Assembly (NCBI GenBank): GCA_963812945.1
Contig: CAWEXD010000012.1
Coordinates: forward strand, 310,001-374,000
Source: DASRDR01 sp963812945 [NCBI: uncultured Candidatus Rokubacteria bacterium]
GTDB taxonomy: Bacteria > Methylomirabilota > Methylomirabilia > Rokubacteriales
DNA: 64,000 nt
Direction of reading: 5' to 3'
In this document: positions 8,535-18,197 of the stretch, piece after piece
How the letters are laid out: each line of letters begins with the position of its first letter
Position numbering within the stretch: the stretch's first letter is position 1
Translations under genes and position numbers: made by a program
Notes under the pieces: model-generated
Database searches by the model: none
Told to the model about the DNA's origin: nothing
Seen by the model: only the letters and a program-made list of their open reading frames with translations

Positions 8535-9593
8535 ATGAAGGTCCAGGACCTCGACACCCCGGTGGTCACGATTCACCTCGACGCGATGGAAGAGAACATC
8601 CGCCGCGTGCAGGCCCACCTGGACCGGCACGGCATCGGCAACCGCCCGCACATCAAGACGCACAAGGTCCCGGCCATCGGGCGGCTCCAGCTCGAGGGCG
8701 GCGCGAGCGGCATCGTGTGCCAGAAGATCGGCGAGATCGAGGTGTTCGCGGACCACGGCGTGGCGCCGGACGTGCTCCTCACGTACAACATCCTCGGGCG
8801 CCAGAAGCTGGACCGGCTGATGGCGGTCGCCCGCCGGGTCGAGCGCCTGACCGTGGTCCTCGACAACGAGGTCGTCGCGCGCGGCCTGTCGGAGGCCGCC
8901 GTCCGGCACGGGCGGGACGTCCGCTTCCTCGTCGAGTGCGACACGGGATTCTCCCGGAACGGCGTCCCGACGCCGGAGGGGGCCTTCGACCTGGCGCAGA
9001 CGGCGATGAGGCTCCCGCGGATGGATTTCCAGGGCCTGATGACCTTCCCCAATCGCGACCCCGACACCCGGGTCTACTTCGAGCGGGCGCTCGAGCTCTT
9101 CAAGGGGGCGGGCATCCCGGTGCCGATCGTCTCGGGCGGCGGCACGCCGGCGCTCCTCACCGTCCAGCACTTCCCGATGCTCACCGAGCACCGGGCGGGC
9201 ACCTGCGTCTTCAACGACGCGGCCACGGTCCGCTCGGGGTGGTCGACGTGGGACCAGTGCGCGATGCGCGTGCGCGCCACCGTGGTCAGCCGCCCGACGG
9301 ACGGCCGCGCGATCCTCGACTGCGGCACCAAGGTTCTCACGTCGGACCAGTACGGGATGCCGGGCTACGGGCACGTCCTCGAGTACCCCGACGCCCCGAT
9401 CACGGCGCTCTCCGAGGAGCACGGGACCGTGGACCTGTCGCGCTCCCGGGAGCGGCCGGCGGTCGGCGACGTCGTCCACGTGGTGCCGAACCACTGCTGC
9501 GTGGTCAGCAACATGGTCGACGAGCTCGTCGGGGTGCGGGGGGACCGCGTCGAGGTCGTCTGGCCGGTCGCCGCCCGCGGGAAGGTGCGGTGA
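8535..9593 (+). CDS. PLP-dependent D-threonine aldolase / D-serine dehydratase-like enzyme
   Basis: A 352-residue fold-type III PLP enzyme (alanine-racemase-like barrel). DLDTPVVTIHLDAMEENI opens the protein, RPHIKTHK (about residues 36-43) carries the PLP lysine, and IVSGGGTPAL supplies phosphate contacts. The C-terminal PNHCCVVSN holds the His/Cys pair that binds a divalent metal in D-threonine aldolases and D-serine dehydratases. It should cleave or dehydrate a D-hydroxy amino acid. AGGAGG lies 6 bases before the ATG. Its stop overlaps the start of a Gfo/Idh dehydrogenase (TGATG), so the two act together. Confidence 0.9.
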   Translation: MKVQDLDTPVVTIHLDAMEENIRRVQAHLDRHGIGNRPHIKTHKVPAIGRLQLEGGASGIVCQKIGEIEVFADHGVAPDVLLTYNILGRQKLDRLMAVARRVERLTVVLDNEVVARGLSEAAVRHGRDVRFLVECDTGFSRNGVPTPEGAFDLAQTAMRLPRMDFQGLMTFPNRDPDTRVYFERALELFKGAGIPVPIVSGGGTPALLTVQHFPMLTEHRAGTCVFNDAATVRSGWSTWDQCAMRVRATVVSRPTDGRAILDCGTKVLTSDQYGMPGYGHVLEYPDAPITALSEEHGTVDLSRSRERPAVGDVVHVVPNHCCVVSNMVDELVGVRGDRVEVVWPVAARGKVR

Positions 9594-10600
9594 TGGCCCC
9601 CGGCCGGCTCGGCATCGCGCTCCTGGGGGCGGGACGGCTCGGCGCCGCCCACGCCCGGACCCTCGCGAGCCTCCCGGAGGTGCACCTAGCGGTGGTCGCG
9701 GACCCGGCACCGGCGGCGCGAGAGCTGGGGGCCCGGTACGGCGCCCGGGCGATCTCGGACGCGCACGAGGCCATCCTCGACAAAGAGGTGGACGCCGTGG
9801 TGATCGTCACGCCGACCGGCGCCCACGCCGCGCAGATCGAGGCGGCGGCCCGGGCCGGGAAGGCCATCTTCTGCGAGAAGCCGATCGCCCTCGACGTCCC
9901 CTCGACGGAGCGCGCGCTCTCCGTGGTGAAGGAGTGCGGGGTGCCGCTCCAGATCGGCTTCCAGCGGCGCTTCGACACGGGGTTCGCCGAGGCGCGCCGC
10001 CGCATCGCCTCCGGGGAGATCGGGCGGATCCACATCCTCCGCTCCGTGAGCTACGACCCCTATCCGCCCCCGCCCCACTACATCCCGACCTGCGGCGGGC
10101 AGTTCGTGGACATGACGATTCACGACCTCGACGTCGCGCGGTTCCTGACGGACTCCGAGGTGGAGGCCGTGTCCGGAGCCGGGACGGCGCTCGGGCCGCA
10201 GGCGGGCGCCTTCCGGGCGGCCGACGACTGGGACACGACGGTCCTGGCGCTCCGCTTCGAATCGGGCGCGCTCGGGTCCATCGTCAACTCGCGGCAGTCG
10301 GGATACGGCTACGACATCCAGACCGAGGTGCTCGGCGACCACGGTGGCCTCAAGGTGGGTTACGAGCGCCACACGCCGATCACGCGGTACGACCGCGCGG
10401 GTGCCCACCACGACTACGTGCCGTACTTCCCGGAGCGCTTCGCCCAGGCCTACACCGCGGAGCTCCAGGCGTTCGTCGCGGCGGTGCGAAGCGGGCAGCC
10501 CGTCACGCCCACCGGGCACGACGGGCTCATGGCGCTCCGGATCGCGCTCGCCGCCACCGAGTCCGCGCGCCACGGCGGCGCCTGGACGCCGGTCCGCTAG
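9593..10600 (+). CDS. Gfo/Idh/MocA-family NAD(P)-dependent dehydrogenase
   Basis: A 335-residue oxidoreductase. The Rossmann motif GAGRLGAAHARTL sits near residues 12-24, CEKPIALD (about residue 93) is the family signature with the active-site lysine, and TIHDLDVARF (about residue 178) carries the catalytic Asp/His. The order resembles inositol 2-dehydrogenase and related sugar dehydrogenases. It is coupled to the preceding aldolase-like gene. Substrate probably a polyol, sugar acid or ketose derivative; this is inference from family only. Confidence 0.92.
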   Translation: MAPGRLGIALLGAGRLGAAHARTLASLPEVHLAVVADPAPAARELGARYGARAISDAHEAILDKEVDAVVIVTPTGAHAAQIEAAARAGKAIFCEKPIALDVPSTERALSVVKECGVPLQIGFQRRFDTGFAEARRRIASGEIGRIHILRSVSYDPYPPPPHYIPTCGGQFVDMTIHDLDVARFLTDSEVEAVSGAGTALGPQAGAFRAADDWDTTVLALRFESGALGSIVNSRQSGYGYDIQTEVLGDHGGLKVGYERHTPITRYDRAGAHHDYVPYFPERFAQAYTAELQAFVAAVRSGQPVTPTGHDGLMALRIALAATESARHGGAWTPVR

Positions 10601-10715
10601 CCCCGATCACCCCAACGCGGTCGTGGCGGCCGCCGCGCCGGGCACCCGGGCGGCGAGCTCTTGGCCGTCTGCGCGCCGGCGGGCCGCACGACGAGCGTGC
10701 TACGCGGAGGACACC

Positions 10716-11120
10716 ATGGACATGGATCTCGCGACCCTCTCGGAGCATCACCGCGGAACGCTGGCCGAGCTCCTGGGCATCCGCTTCGTCGAGGCCAGCG
10801 CCGACCGCGTCGTCGCGGAGCTTCCCGTCCGGCCCGCGGTGCAAACCGTCGGCGGGGCGGTCCACGGCGGCGCCCTGATGGCGCTCGCCGACACGGTGGG
10901 GGCGGCCGCCACGTTCCTCAACCTGCCCGAGGGCGCCACGACCACCACGCTCGAGTCCAAGACCAACTTCCTGGCGGCCGGGAGGGGCGGCACCATCCGC
11001 GCGGAGGCTACGTGGCTCCACCGGGGGCGGCGCACCATGGTGTGGCAGACGCGGGTCACGGACGCGGGCGGGCGGCTAATCTCCCTGACCATCCAGACGC
11101 AGATGGTCCTGACGGGGTGA
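10716..11120 (+). CDS. PaaI-type hotdog thioesterase
   Basis: A 134-residue single hotdog-domain protein. The helix-start VGGAVHGGALMALADTVGAAA (about residues 45-65) is the PaaI/YdiI signature, with the glycines and the Asp/Glu region that activates water for acyl-CoA thioester cleavage. The ATG at 10716 has CGGAGG five bases upstream. The following transporter starts inside its stop (GTGA). The natural thioester is unknown; PaaI proteins usually clear dead-end aryl- or hydroxyaryl-CoA. Confidence 0.9.
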   Translation: MDMDLATLSEHHRGTLAELLGIRFVEASADRVVAELPVRPAVQTVGGAVHGGALMALADTVGAAATFLNLPEGATTTTLESKTNFLAAGRGGTIRAEATWLHRGRRTMVWQTRVTDAGGRLISLTIQTQMVLTG

Positions 11121-12003
11121 CCGAGCGCGCCGGCATCCTGGCCGCGGTCCTCTCGAGCGGGCTCGGCGGCGTGGCCGCGGCGGCCACCCGCTTCGTGATC
11201 GGGGGCACCGACCCCATCACGCTGGCGGCCTTCCGCTTCGGCCTGGGGTTCCTGTTCCTCCTGCCGATCGCCCTCGCCCGCCCGCGCCGCCGCCTCGGTC
11301 GGACTGGCTCGCCGTAGCCGCGCTCGGCCTCCTGTTCTTCGCGGTGTTCTTCGTCCTCTTCAACCTGTCGCTCACGTACACGACCGCCGCGCGGGGCGCG
11401 CTCGCGCTCTCGACCCTGCCGCTCCTGACCATGGTCGTCGCCGCGGCGCTCGGCATCGAGCGGCTCACCGCGCGCAAGACGGCGGGCGTCCTGATCGCCA
11501 TGAGCGGGGTCGCCGTCGCGCTCGCGGCCGGGGTCGCCCATGCGCCGGCCGGCGCCTGGCGCGGCGACCTCGTCATGCTCGCCGGGGCCCTCTGCATGGC
11601 GGGCTACAGCGTGTGGGCCCGTCCCTTCATTGGCCGGTCGGGGCCGCTCACGTTCACGACCGCCGGGATGGGCGCGGGGGCCGCGGCCCTCACGCTCCTC
11701 GCGTGGGGGACGGGAGGCTTCGCGGCGGCGGGGCGGTTCGGGCCGCGGGAGTGGGCCGCGATCGGCTACCTGGGCGTCTTCGGCGCCGCGCTCGTCTTCT
11801 ACCTGTGGGCGTTCGCGCTGGAGCGGACGACGCCCACGCGCGTCGCCAGCACGATCACGGTCAACCCGGTGACGGCGTCGATCGTGGCCGCGCTCCTCCT
11901 GGGCGAACCCATCGGGCTCAACCTGGTCGCCGGCGTCGCGGCGGTCGCCCTCGGGATCTGGATCGCGTCGACGGACGGGCTCAGAACAGCGCGATCGGGT
12001 TGA
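11117..12003 (+). pseudogene. DMT/EamA-family exporter, interrupted by a one-base frameshift
   Basis: An EamA drug/metabolite transporter, about 295 residues if restored, ten helices in two repeats. The first part (from GTG 11117) reads AAAATRFVIGGTDPITLAAFRFG and runs to a stop at 11317. The rest continues in the -1 frame from about 11290 (SDWLAVAALGLLFFAVFFVLFNLSLTYTTAARG) to a stop at 12001-12003. Both halves are fully conserved, so one base appears missing around 11285-11300 in a run of CCG repeats. This may be an assembly error rather than true loss. The 3' end overlaps the convergent cyclase gene by 23 bases. Confidence 0.85.
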
Positions 12004-12931
12004 CCGGCGACCCCGTCACGTTGCGGAGGCGCAGCGGCGCCAGCGTCAGCAGGAACTCCCAGCGGTTGCGCTCGGCGCACGCTCGCGCGATGTCCTCGAG
12101 GTTCATGTTGTCGATGAGCCAGAGCCCTTGGCCGACCAGCGCGCCGATGTGGAACGGGTGGCCCATGGCCGGGTACGGCGTCGGCGTCACGTCGTTGTGG
12201 GTGTCGCTGCCCCACACCGCGACGCCGCGCTCCTTGAGCCACGGGAGGAGCGCCGCGTGGGGCCCCGGCGATCCTGCCGTGCCCGGGTTCACCGGGCCCT
12301 CGGCGAGCCGCCGGCCGTAGTAGCCGGTGCGGACCACCAGGATGTCCCCGGACTCGACACGGACTCCCGACGCCTTCTCGGCGGCCTCGAGGTCCTCGGG
12401 CATGACGCCCTCGCCCGGCCCGAGCCAGCGCACGCCCCGCGTGCGCGCGACGTCGAGGAGGACGCCCCGGCTGACGACGCCGTCGTGGAGGAGCTCGATC
12501 GCCTCGACGGTCGCGCCCTCGCGCGACGTGACGAGGTCGCAGGAGCGGCCGTTGTAGAGCTTGCCCTCCCAGAAGAAGTGCGCCGGCGAGTCCACGTGGG
12601 TCACCGTGAAGCCGTGGAACACCATCCCGATGAACTCGCTCGCGCCGCGGCGGGCGAGGAGCCGCTCCGCCGACGCCGTGTCGCGGCCCTCGCCGCTGTC
12701 CACCATGAAGCGCATCACCTGGAAGGTCGTGTCGGCCGTGACGTCCGTCACGATCGGCCGGGCGCCGGTGACCCCGACTCCGTCCCGGACCAGCCGCGCC
12801 GCGGCGGCGCGCTTGGCGGGCGTGATGAGGTTGATCGTCCCCAGCTGGTCCTCGGCGCCCCAGCGCCCCCAGTTCGAGAGCGTCTTGACGTACCCGATGA
12901 CCTCTTGCTCGCTCGGCACGCGGCTTGGCAT
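11981..12931 (-). CDS. Cyclase-family metal-dependent hydrolase (kynurenine-formamidase-like)
   Basis: A 316-residue protein of the cyclase family (PF04199). The HVDSPAHFFWEGKLYNG segment (about residues 111-127) contains the HxDxPxH metal-binding motif; GSDTHNDVTP and the later GHPFHIGALVGQGLWLIDNMNLE fit the family. Members hydrolyse N-formylkynurenine or isatin, or act on polyketides. It starts at ATG 12931 with AGGAGGGACG upstream. It stands alone, read away from the MFS gene, with its own promoter-like element. Confidence 0.9.
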   Translation of the reverse strand: MPSRVPSEQEVIGYVKTLSNWGRWGAEDQLGTINLITPAKRAAAARLVRDGVGVTGARPIVTDVTADTTFQVMRFMVDSGEGRDTASAERLLARRGASEFIGMVFHGFTVTHVDSPAHFFWEGKLYNGRSCDLVTSREGATVEAIELLHDGVVSRGVLLDVARTRGVRWLGPGEGVMPEDLEAAEKASGVRVESGDILVVRTGYYGRRLAEGPVNPGTAGSPGPHAALLPWLKERGVAVWGSDTHNDVTPTPYPAMGHPFHIGALVGQGLWLIDNMNLEDIARACAERNRWEFLLTLAPLRLRNVTGSPVNPIALF

Positions 12932-12955
12932 CGTCCCTCCTGATCGTTGCCGGCG

Positions 12956-12984
12956 ACTCTAGAGTCGCCCACGGACGCTGTCAA
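12956..12984 (-). promoter_or_regulatory. Near-consensus promoter for the cyclase-family gene
   Basis: Minus strand TTGACA (12979-12984), 17 bases, then TAGAGT (12956-12961): perfect -35 and optimal spacing, four of six -10 bases. It lies about 25 bases before the start codon at 12931. Confidence 0.6.
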
Positions 12985-13025
12985 CCGGCGCACGACCGCG
13001 GCCACGAATCGGCCATACTCGGAGG

Positions 13026-14222
13026 GTGACCGCGACCCGGGAGAGCCTGGCCAGCGGACGGCTCGCGCTGGCCTTCGCCTGCACGTTCCTGGTGGCCGGG
13101 ATCACGAACACGTTTCCGGTCTTCTTCCCGCCGCTCCTCGCCGAGTTCGGAGGCTCCCGGGCCGCCACGGCCTCGACCATCACCGTCGTCTGGGGGCTCG
13201 GGGCCCTCCTCGGTCCGCTGGCGGGCTGGGCGGTCTCGCGATGGGATCCCCGCGCCATCGTCATCCTGGGCCTCGTCGCGGCCTCGGCCGGTATTGGCCT
13301 GGGGGCCGCGGCGCCATCGCTGGCGCTGTTCACGCTCGCGTTCGGTGTGGGCGGCGGGATCGGCGTGGGGCTGACCGGGATGGTGGCGCAGGCCGCCCTC
13401 CTCGCCGACGCGTACGTCACGCGCCGCGGCGTCGCCATGGGGATCGCGTTCTCGGGAGGCATGGCTGCCTACGGGCTCGCGCCGCCCTGCCAGTGGGTGA
13501 TCACGCGCTTCGGCTGGCGGGCGGCCCTCGCCGGGTATGCCGTGGCGGTGGCGGCCCTGATTCCCGCGGCCTGGACGATCCTGCCGGCGCGGCTGCGCGC
13601 CGCCGGAATGCCGCTCGGGCGCGCGACCCTCGACGAGCGGAGCGTCCGCAGGACGGTGGCGTCGGCGCCGTTCTGGCTCCTGCTCGTGGTCTTCACGATG
13701 CCCCCGATCTTCGGCGGCCTCGCGACGACCCAGCATGCGCTCTACCTGACGGAACGGGGCTTCTCGGCCGACGCGGCGTCGGTCCTCCTCGCCGCCGGCG
13801 GCGTGCTCGCCGCGAGCGGCCGCGTCCTGTTCGGGCTCATGGCGGATCGCGTGGGCGCCCCGACGGCGGGCTTCGTGTCCTTCGGCTTCACGTTCCTCGG
13901 GCTCGCGTGCCTCCTAGGACTCGAAGCGTGGGCCGCGCCCGTCCTGGCCTACGGCTACGTGCTGTTCCTGTTCCTCCCGATGGGCTCCCGGTCCACGATC
14001 GGGTCGGTGCTCGTCGGGCGGATCACCCCGCCGGCGCGCTACGGCGTGGTCTTCGGCCTGCTCGGGATCGGCAACAGCCTCGGCTCCGCCCTCGGGCCCT
14101 TCCTGGCCGGCGCCCTCCACGACTGGACCGGCTCGTATGCCCTGATCTACGCGGTGGCGGTCGGCCTCCTCGGAATCACCGTCGTCGCGCTGGCGGCGTT
14201 CTGTCTCGTGGCCAAGGCATGA
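13026..14222 (+). CDS. MFS transporter
   Basis: A 398-residue, 12-helix major facilitator protein. N-terminal TESLASGRLALAFACTFLVAGITNTFPVFFPPLLAEF is the first helix of the oxalate/formate-antiporter-like or monocarboxylate-porter-like group, and a charged cytoplasmic loop of about 35 residues separates the halves. It starts at GTG 13026, six bases after CATACT and directly after CGGAGG. The substrate is probably a carboxylate, inferred from subgroup and neighbours (cyclase hydrolase, TTT transporter). It does not overlap the glycosylase that follows. Confidence 0.88.
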   Translation: MTATRESLASGRLALAFACTFLVAGITNTFPVFFPPLLAEFGGSRAATASTITVVWGLGALLGPLAGWAVSRWDPRAIVILGLVAASAGIGLGAAAPSLALFTLAFGVGGGIGVGLTGMVAQAALLADAYVTRRGVAMGIAFSGGMAAYGLAPPCQWVITRFGWRAALAGYAVAVAALIPAAWTILPARLRAAGMPLGRATLDERSVRRTVASAPFWLLLVVFTMPPIFGGLATTQHALYLTERGFSADAASVLLAAGGVLAASGRVLFGLMADRVGAPTAGFVSFGFTFLGLACLLGLEAWAAPVLAYGYVLFLFLPMGSRSTIGSVLVGRITPPARYGVVFGLLGIGNSLGSALGPFLAGALHDWTGSYALIYAVAVGLLGITVVALAAFCLVAKA

Positions 14223-14251
14223 CCGCACGGGCGCGACCGCTCGCCTGACGC

Positions 14252-15085
14252 ATGCCCGAGCTGCCCGAGGTCGAGGCCGCCCGCCGGGCCGCCGCCGCCG
14301 TGGCGGTGGGCCGCCGGATCATCGGGGCCACCGTCGCCGACGACCCGATCGTGTTCGAGGGCGTCCCGGTCGCGCGGATCCGGCGCGCGCTCCTCGGCCG
14401 GCGAGTGCTAGCCGTCCATCGGCACGGGAAGCACTTCTGGCTCGAGCTCGACCGCCGGCCGTGGCTCGCGGCCCATTTCGGCATGGCCGGAAGTCTCTCC
14501 ACGTCGCGCCGGCCGGCGGTGCGTCTGATCTCGAGCCGCGGGCGCGCCGAGGCGGAGTGGCCGCCCCGGTTCACGCGGCTCGTCCTGCGCTTCGACGACG
14601 GCGGCGCGCTGGCCATCGCCGACGGCCGCCGGCTGGGCCGGATCCGCCTCCGCCGGGATCCCGCGCGCGAGCCCCCGATCGCCGGGCTCGGGTTCGACGC
14701 GCTGCGGGGGCTCCCCCCGCCCGCGCGCTTTCGGGCGCTCGCGCGGGGCCGCGCGGCGCCGGTCAAGACGCTCCTCCTCGACCAGTCGTTCGCGGCGGGC
14801 GTCGGGAACTGGATCGCCGACGAGGTGCTCTACCAGGCCGGGATCGCGCCGCGCCGTCCGGCCCGCTCGCTGTCCGACGCGGAGCTCGACCGGCTGCGCG
14901 GCCGGCTCCGCGCGGTCGTCCGCCGGGCGGTCCAGGTCGGCGCGGACAGCGACCGCTTCCCCCGGTCGTGGCTGTTTCACCGGCGGTGGGCCCGCCGGCC
15001 GGGCGTGACCCGGCGCGGCGACGCCATCCGCTGGGACACGGTCGGCGGCCGCACGACCGCCTGGGTGCCGCTCGTCCAGCGCTGA
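14252..15085 (+). CDS. Fpg/Nei-family DNA glycosylase without zinc-finger cysteines
   Basis: A 277-residue base-excision repair enzyme. It begins MPELPEVEAARR, giving the catalytic Pro and Glu after Met removal; APVKTLLLDQSFAAGVGNWIADEVLYQAGI (about residues 170-200) is the helix-two-turn-helix with the conserved lysine and the GN(W)IADE motif. The C-terminus, where most bacterial Fpg/Nei proteins have four zinc-binding cysteines, reads WLFHRRWARRPGVTRRGDAIRWDTVGGRTTAWVPLVQR with no cysteine, resembling the zincless finger of NEIL1 and plant/fungal homologues. It should remove oxidised bases. Fpg versus Nei specificity is uncertain. Confidence 0.93.
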   Translation: MPELPEVEAARRAAAAVAVGRRIIGATVADDPIVFEGVPVARIRRALLGRRVLAVHRHGKHFWLELDRRPWLAAHFGMAGSLSTSRRPAVRLISSRGRAEAEWPPRFTRLVLRFDDGGALAIADGRRLGRIRLRRDPAREPPIAGLGFDALRGLPPPARFRALARGRAAPVKTLLLDQSFAAGVGNWIADEVLYQAGIAPRRPARSLSDAELDRLRGRLRAVVRRAVQVGADSDRFPRSWLFHRRWARRPGVTRRGDAIRWDTVGGRTTAWVPLVQR

Positions 15086-15086
15086 G

Positions 15087-15968
15087 TCAGATCACCGCGA
15101 AGGCGCGCACCGGGAAGGTGCCGAGCCCGCGCACCTTGACCGGCACGGCGAAGAACCGGAAGCCCGAGTCGGGCAGGCGCCCGAGCCCGGTGAGATGCTC
15201 CACGATCGGGATGTCCCGGCCGAGGAGCAGGCTGTGGGCCGGGCGGGTGAGGTCGCCGGTGTCGTCGATGTTCAGGGAGTCGATCCCGACCAGCGCGGCG
15301 CCGTGACCGGCCAGCCACTCGGCGCCGGCCGCCGTGAGGAACGGATGGCCGTCGAAGTAGCGCTCCGTCCGCCAGTGCGCGTCCCAGCCCGTGTGGATGA
15401 GCACCGCCTTGCCTCGGACGTCGAGGGCCGCGAGGGCGGCCACGTCGATCCCCCGGTCCGCCCGGCTCTCAGCGCGCACCACGACGCCCGGCAGGTCGGC
15501 CAGCGCTTCGAGACGGAGGGCCGCCAGGTCCCGACCATCCGGGTAGCGGTGAAACGGGCTGTCCACGTACGTGCCCGTGTTGGCGACCATGTCGATCCGG
15601 CCGATGTGGAACTCCGTGCCGGGGGCGAAGTGGCGGCGTGACTCCTCGCGGGTCCAGTGATCGCGGATGACCGGCGCCGGCAAGCCCCGGTAGGTGATCA
15701 TGCCGTCCTCGACGTCGTGGCTCAGGTCGACCAGGCGGGCCGACGCCGCGGCCGTCGGCGGTCGCTTGTGGGCTTCCCCGATGATTCGCTTGTTCAGGAT
15801 GCGGACGGCGCCGACCATCAGGAGCCGCATGTCCCGGACGATGTACTCGGCCAACGCCGCCTCCGCGATGTCGTCGCCCTCGATGTCGAGGCGGAAGCCC
15901 TGCCCCTGGATGCCGCCGCCGTTCGAGAAGTCCACCTCGAAGTCGAACAGGACCCGGCGATCGCCCAC
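15087..15968 (-). CDS. Cyclase-family hydrolase with an extra N-terminal domain
   Basis: A 293-residue protein. Residues about 80-290 are a cyclase-family hydrolase with [13 protein letters not shown], a variant of the HxDxPxH metal motif with Tyr in the first position, and GIDSLNIDD later. Residues 1-65 (opening [21 protein letters not shown]) form a separate small alpha/beta segment of unknown function that I do not know from kynurenine formamidases. It is convergent with the glycosylase and divergent from ettA. Function inferred as amide or lactone hydrolysis; substrate unknown. Confidence 0.85.
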   Translation of the reverse strand: MGDRRVLFDFEVDFSNGGGIQGQGFRLDIEGDDIAEAALAEYIVRDMRLLMVGAVRILNKRIIGEAHKRPPTAAASARLVDLSHDVEDGMITYRGLPAPVIRDHWTREESRRHFAPGTEFHIGRIDMVANTGTYVDSPFHRYPDGRDLAALRLEALADLPGVVVRAESRADRGIDVAALAALDVRGKAVLIHTGWDAHWRTERYFDGHPFLTAAGAEWLAGHGAALVGIDSLNIDDTGDLTRPAHSLLLGRDIPIVEHLTGLGRLPDSGFRFFAVPVKVRGLGTFPVRAFAVI

Positions 15969-16036
15969 CGCGTTCTCCTCCCAGTGCGCGGCGCCGGACC
16001 CCTCGGTCGGCCGCGTCGTGTATCATACGGGACGCC

Positions 16037-17710
16037 ATGCCGCCCCAGTACATCTTCACCATGCGCGACCTTCGGAAGGTCGTGCCGCCGAAGCGCGAGA
16101 TCCTCCGCGGGATCAACCTCTCGTTCTTCCCGGGCGCCAAGATCGGCGTGCTGGGGGCGAACGGCGCCGGCAAGTCGACGCTTCTCCGCATCATGGCCGG
16201 CGTCGACCCGGACTTCCTCGGCGAGGCGCGCCCGTTCGAGGGCACCCGGATCGGCTTTCTGCCCCAGGAGCCGCGGCTCGACCCGGCCAAGCCGGTGCTG
16301 GGGAACATCGAGGAGGGCGTGGCCACGACGCGGGCCCTCCTCGAGCGGTTCGAGGCGGTCAGCGCGCGCTTCGCCGAGCCCATGTCCGACGCCGAGATGG
16401 AGAAGCTCCTCGCCCAGCAGGCGCGCCTGCAGGACGCCATCGAGGCGGTGGGCGGCTGGGAGCTGGACCGGACGGTCGAGATGGCGATGGACGCCTTGCG
16501 CGTCCCGCCCGGCGACCAGGACGTGCGCACGCTCTCGGGCGGGGAGGTGCGCCGGGTGGCGCTCTGCCGGCTCCTCCTCGAGCGGCCCGACATGCTGCTC
16601 CTCGACGAGCCGACCAACCACCTCGACGCCGAGTCGGTGGCGTGGCTGGAGCGCTTTCTCCAGGAGTACCCGGGCACGGTCGTGGCGGTGACGCACGACC
16701 GCTACTTCCTCGACAACGTCGCCGGCTGGATCCTGGAGCTCGACCGCGGCTACGGCATCCCCTGGCAGGGCAACTACTCCTCCTGGCTCGAGCAGAAGAG
16801 CGAGCGCCTCGCGCGCGAGGAGAGGGCCGAGGCCGCTCGCCAGCGGACGCTCGAGCGCGAGCTCGAGTGGATCCGGATGGCGCCGCGCGCCCGCCAGGCG
16901 AAGAGCAAGGCGCGAGTCACCGCCTACGAGACACTGCTCCAGCAGGAGGTCGAGCGCCGCTCCGACGACATCGAGATCGTCATCCCGCCGGGCCCCCGGC
17001 TGGGCGACGTCGTGGTCGTGACCGAGCACCTGACGAAGGGGTACGGCGACCGCGTCCTCATCGACGATCTCACGTTCGCCATTCCGCGCGGCGCGATCGT
17101 CGGGGTCGTCGGGCCGAACGGCGCCGGCAAGACGACGCTCCTCCGGATGATCCTCGGCGAGGAGAAGCCGGACCGGGGCACGATCCGGGTCGGTGAGACC
17201 GTGGTCCCGGCGCACGTCGACCAGAGCCGTGACGCGCTGGACGGCACGAAGACCGTCTGGGAGGAGATCTCGGGCGGAGCCGACCTGCTGACCCTGGGGA
17301 AGCGCCAGCTCAACTCCCGGAGCTACGTCGCCTCGTTCAACCTGAAGGGCGCGGACCAGCAGAAGCGTACCGGGGACCTCTCGGGCGGCGAGCGGAATCG
17401 CGTGCACCTGGCGAAGCTCCTGAAGCGGGGCGGCAACCTCCTCCTGCTCGACGAGCCGACGAACGATCTCGACGTCGACACGCTCCGCGCGCTCGAGGAA
17501 GCGCTCCTGACCTTCGTGGGCTGCGTCGTCGTGGTCAGCCACGACCGGTGGTTCCTGGACCGCATCGCGACCCACATCCTCGCCTTCGAGGACGAGGGGA
17601 AGGTGATCTGGTCCGAGGGGAGCTACGCCGACTACGAGGTCGACCGGAAGAAGCGGCTCGGCGCCGAGGCCGAGCACCCCCACCGCCTGCGCTACAAGCG
17701 CCTCAAGTAG
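16037..17710 (+). CDS. ettA: Energy-dependent translational throttle protein EttA (ABC-F)
   Basis: A 557-residue soluble ABC-F protein with two ATPase domains. Walker A motifs GANGAGKS (about residue 41) and GPNGAGKT, signatures LSGGE, and Walker B segments [11 protein letters not shown] and [11 protein letters not shown] are all present. The interdomain linker (about residues 240-300) is charged, with [19 protein letters not shown] typical of EttA. The protein binds the ribosomal E site and couples initiation to ATP level. The ATG at 16037 follows a TATCAT hexamer by 10 bases with no clear Shine-Dalgarno. It is convergent with the response-regulator gene, overlapping it by 8 bases. Confidence 0.96.
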   Translation: MPPQYIFTMRDLRKVVPPKREILRGINLSFFPGAKIGVLGANGAGKSTLLRIMAGVDPDFLGEARPFEGTRIGFLPQEPRLDPAKPVLGNIEEGVATTRALLERFEAVSARFAEPMSDAEMEKLLAQQARLQDAIEAVGGWELDRTVEMAMDALRVPPGDQDVRTLSGGEVRRVALCRLLLERPDMLLLDEPTNHLDAESVAWLERFLQEYPGTVVAVTHDRYFLDNVAGWILELDRGYGIPWQGNYSSWLEQKSERLAREERAEAARQRTLERELEWIRMAPRARQAKSKARVTAYETLLQQEVERRSDDIEIVIPPGPRLGDVVVVTEHLTKGYGDRVLIDDLTFAIPRGAIVGVVGPNGAGKTTLLRMILGEEKPDRGTIRVGETVVPAHVDQSRDALDGTKTVWEEISGGADLLTLGKRQLNSRSYVASFNLKGADQQKRTGDLSGGERNRVHLAKLLKRGGNLLLLDEPTNDLDVDTLRALEEALLTFVGCVVVVSHDRWFLDRIATHILAFEDEGKVIWSEGSYADYEVDRKKRLGAEAEHPHRLRYKRLK

Positions 17711-18197
17711 GCCGTCGCGGCCGGCTTCGCGCCGGGCCGGGGCCCGGCTCCCCGGGAGGCGGCGCCTCTCCCCGGAGGCTGCGGACCACGGTCTGGAACT
17801 CATCGAGGGTGAACGGCTTCTCGAGGTAGCGGAGGCAGGTCTGGTCGAGGAACCGGCGCGTCTCAGGGCTCATGACGTCCCCGGTGACGAAGACCATGCG
17901 CCGGGTCAGCTCCGGGCTAACCAACCGCAGCGCGTGGTAGAGGGCGGGCCCGTCCACGTCCGGCATCCGCACGTCGCTGACGATCAGCGCGTAGGTCCGC
18001 TGGTGCACGAGCTCCAGCGCCTGGCGCCCGTCCATCGCCCGGTCGACCTCGTACCCCTCGAGCGTCAGGAAGTCCGCCAGGAGATCTCCGACGACGCGCT
18101 CGTCCTCGACCAGGAGCGCCCGTGCGCCCGGGGGCTGGGACGGTCCCGGATTGGGCCCGGGTCCGGGGCGACCTGCGGTCTCCATCCAGGCTCTCAC
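17703..18197 (-). CDS. Receiver-only response regulator
   Basis: A protein of 160-164 residues containing a single CheY-like receiver and no output domain. [19 protein letters not shown] starts the domain, the phosphoacceptor Asp is in [15 protein letters not shown], and [13 protein letters not shown] carries the conserved Lys. It starts either at GTG 18197, overlapping the kinase stop, or at ATG 18185. Proline-rich tails flank the domain. It is last in the operon after the histidine kinase, so it is probably phosphorylated by that kinase and acts by protein contact, as a phosphate sink or as a relay. Confidence 0.9.
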   Translation of the reverse strand: MRAWMETAGRPGPGPNPGPSQPPGARALLVEDERVVGDLLADFLTLEGYEVDRAMDGRQALELVHQRTYALIVSDVRMPDVDGPALYHALRLVSPELTRRMVFVTGDVMSPETRRFLDQTCLRYLEKPFTLDEFQTVVRSLRGEAPPPGEPGPGPARSRPRRPT

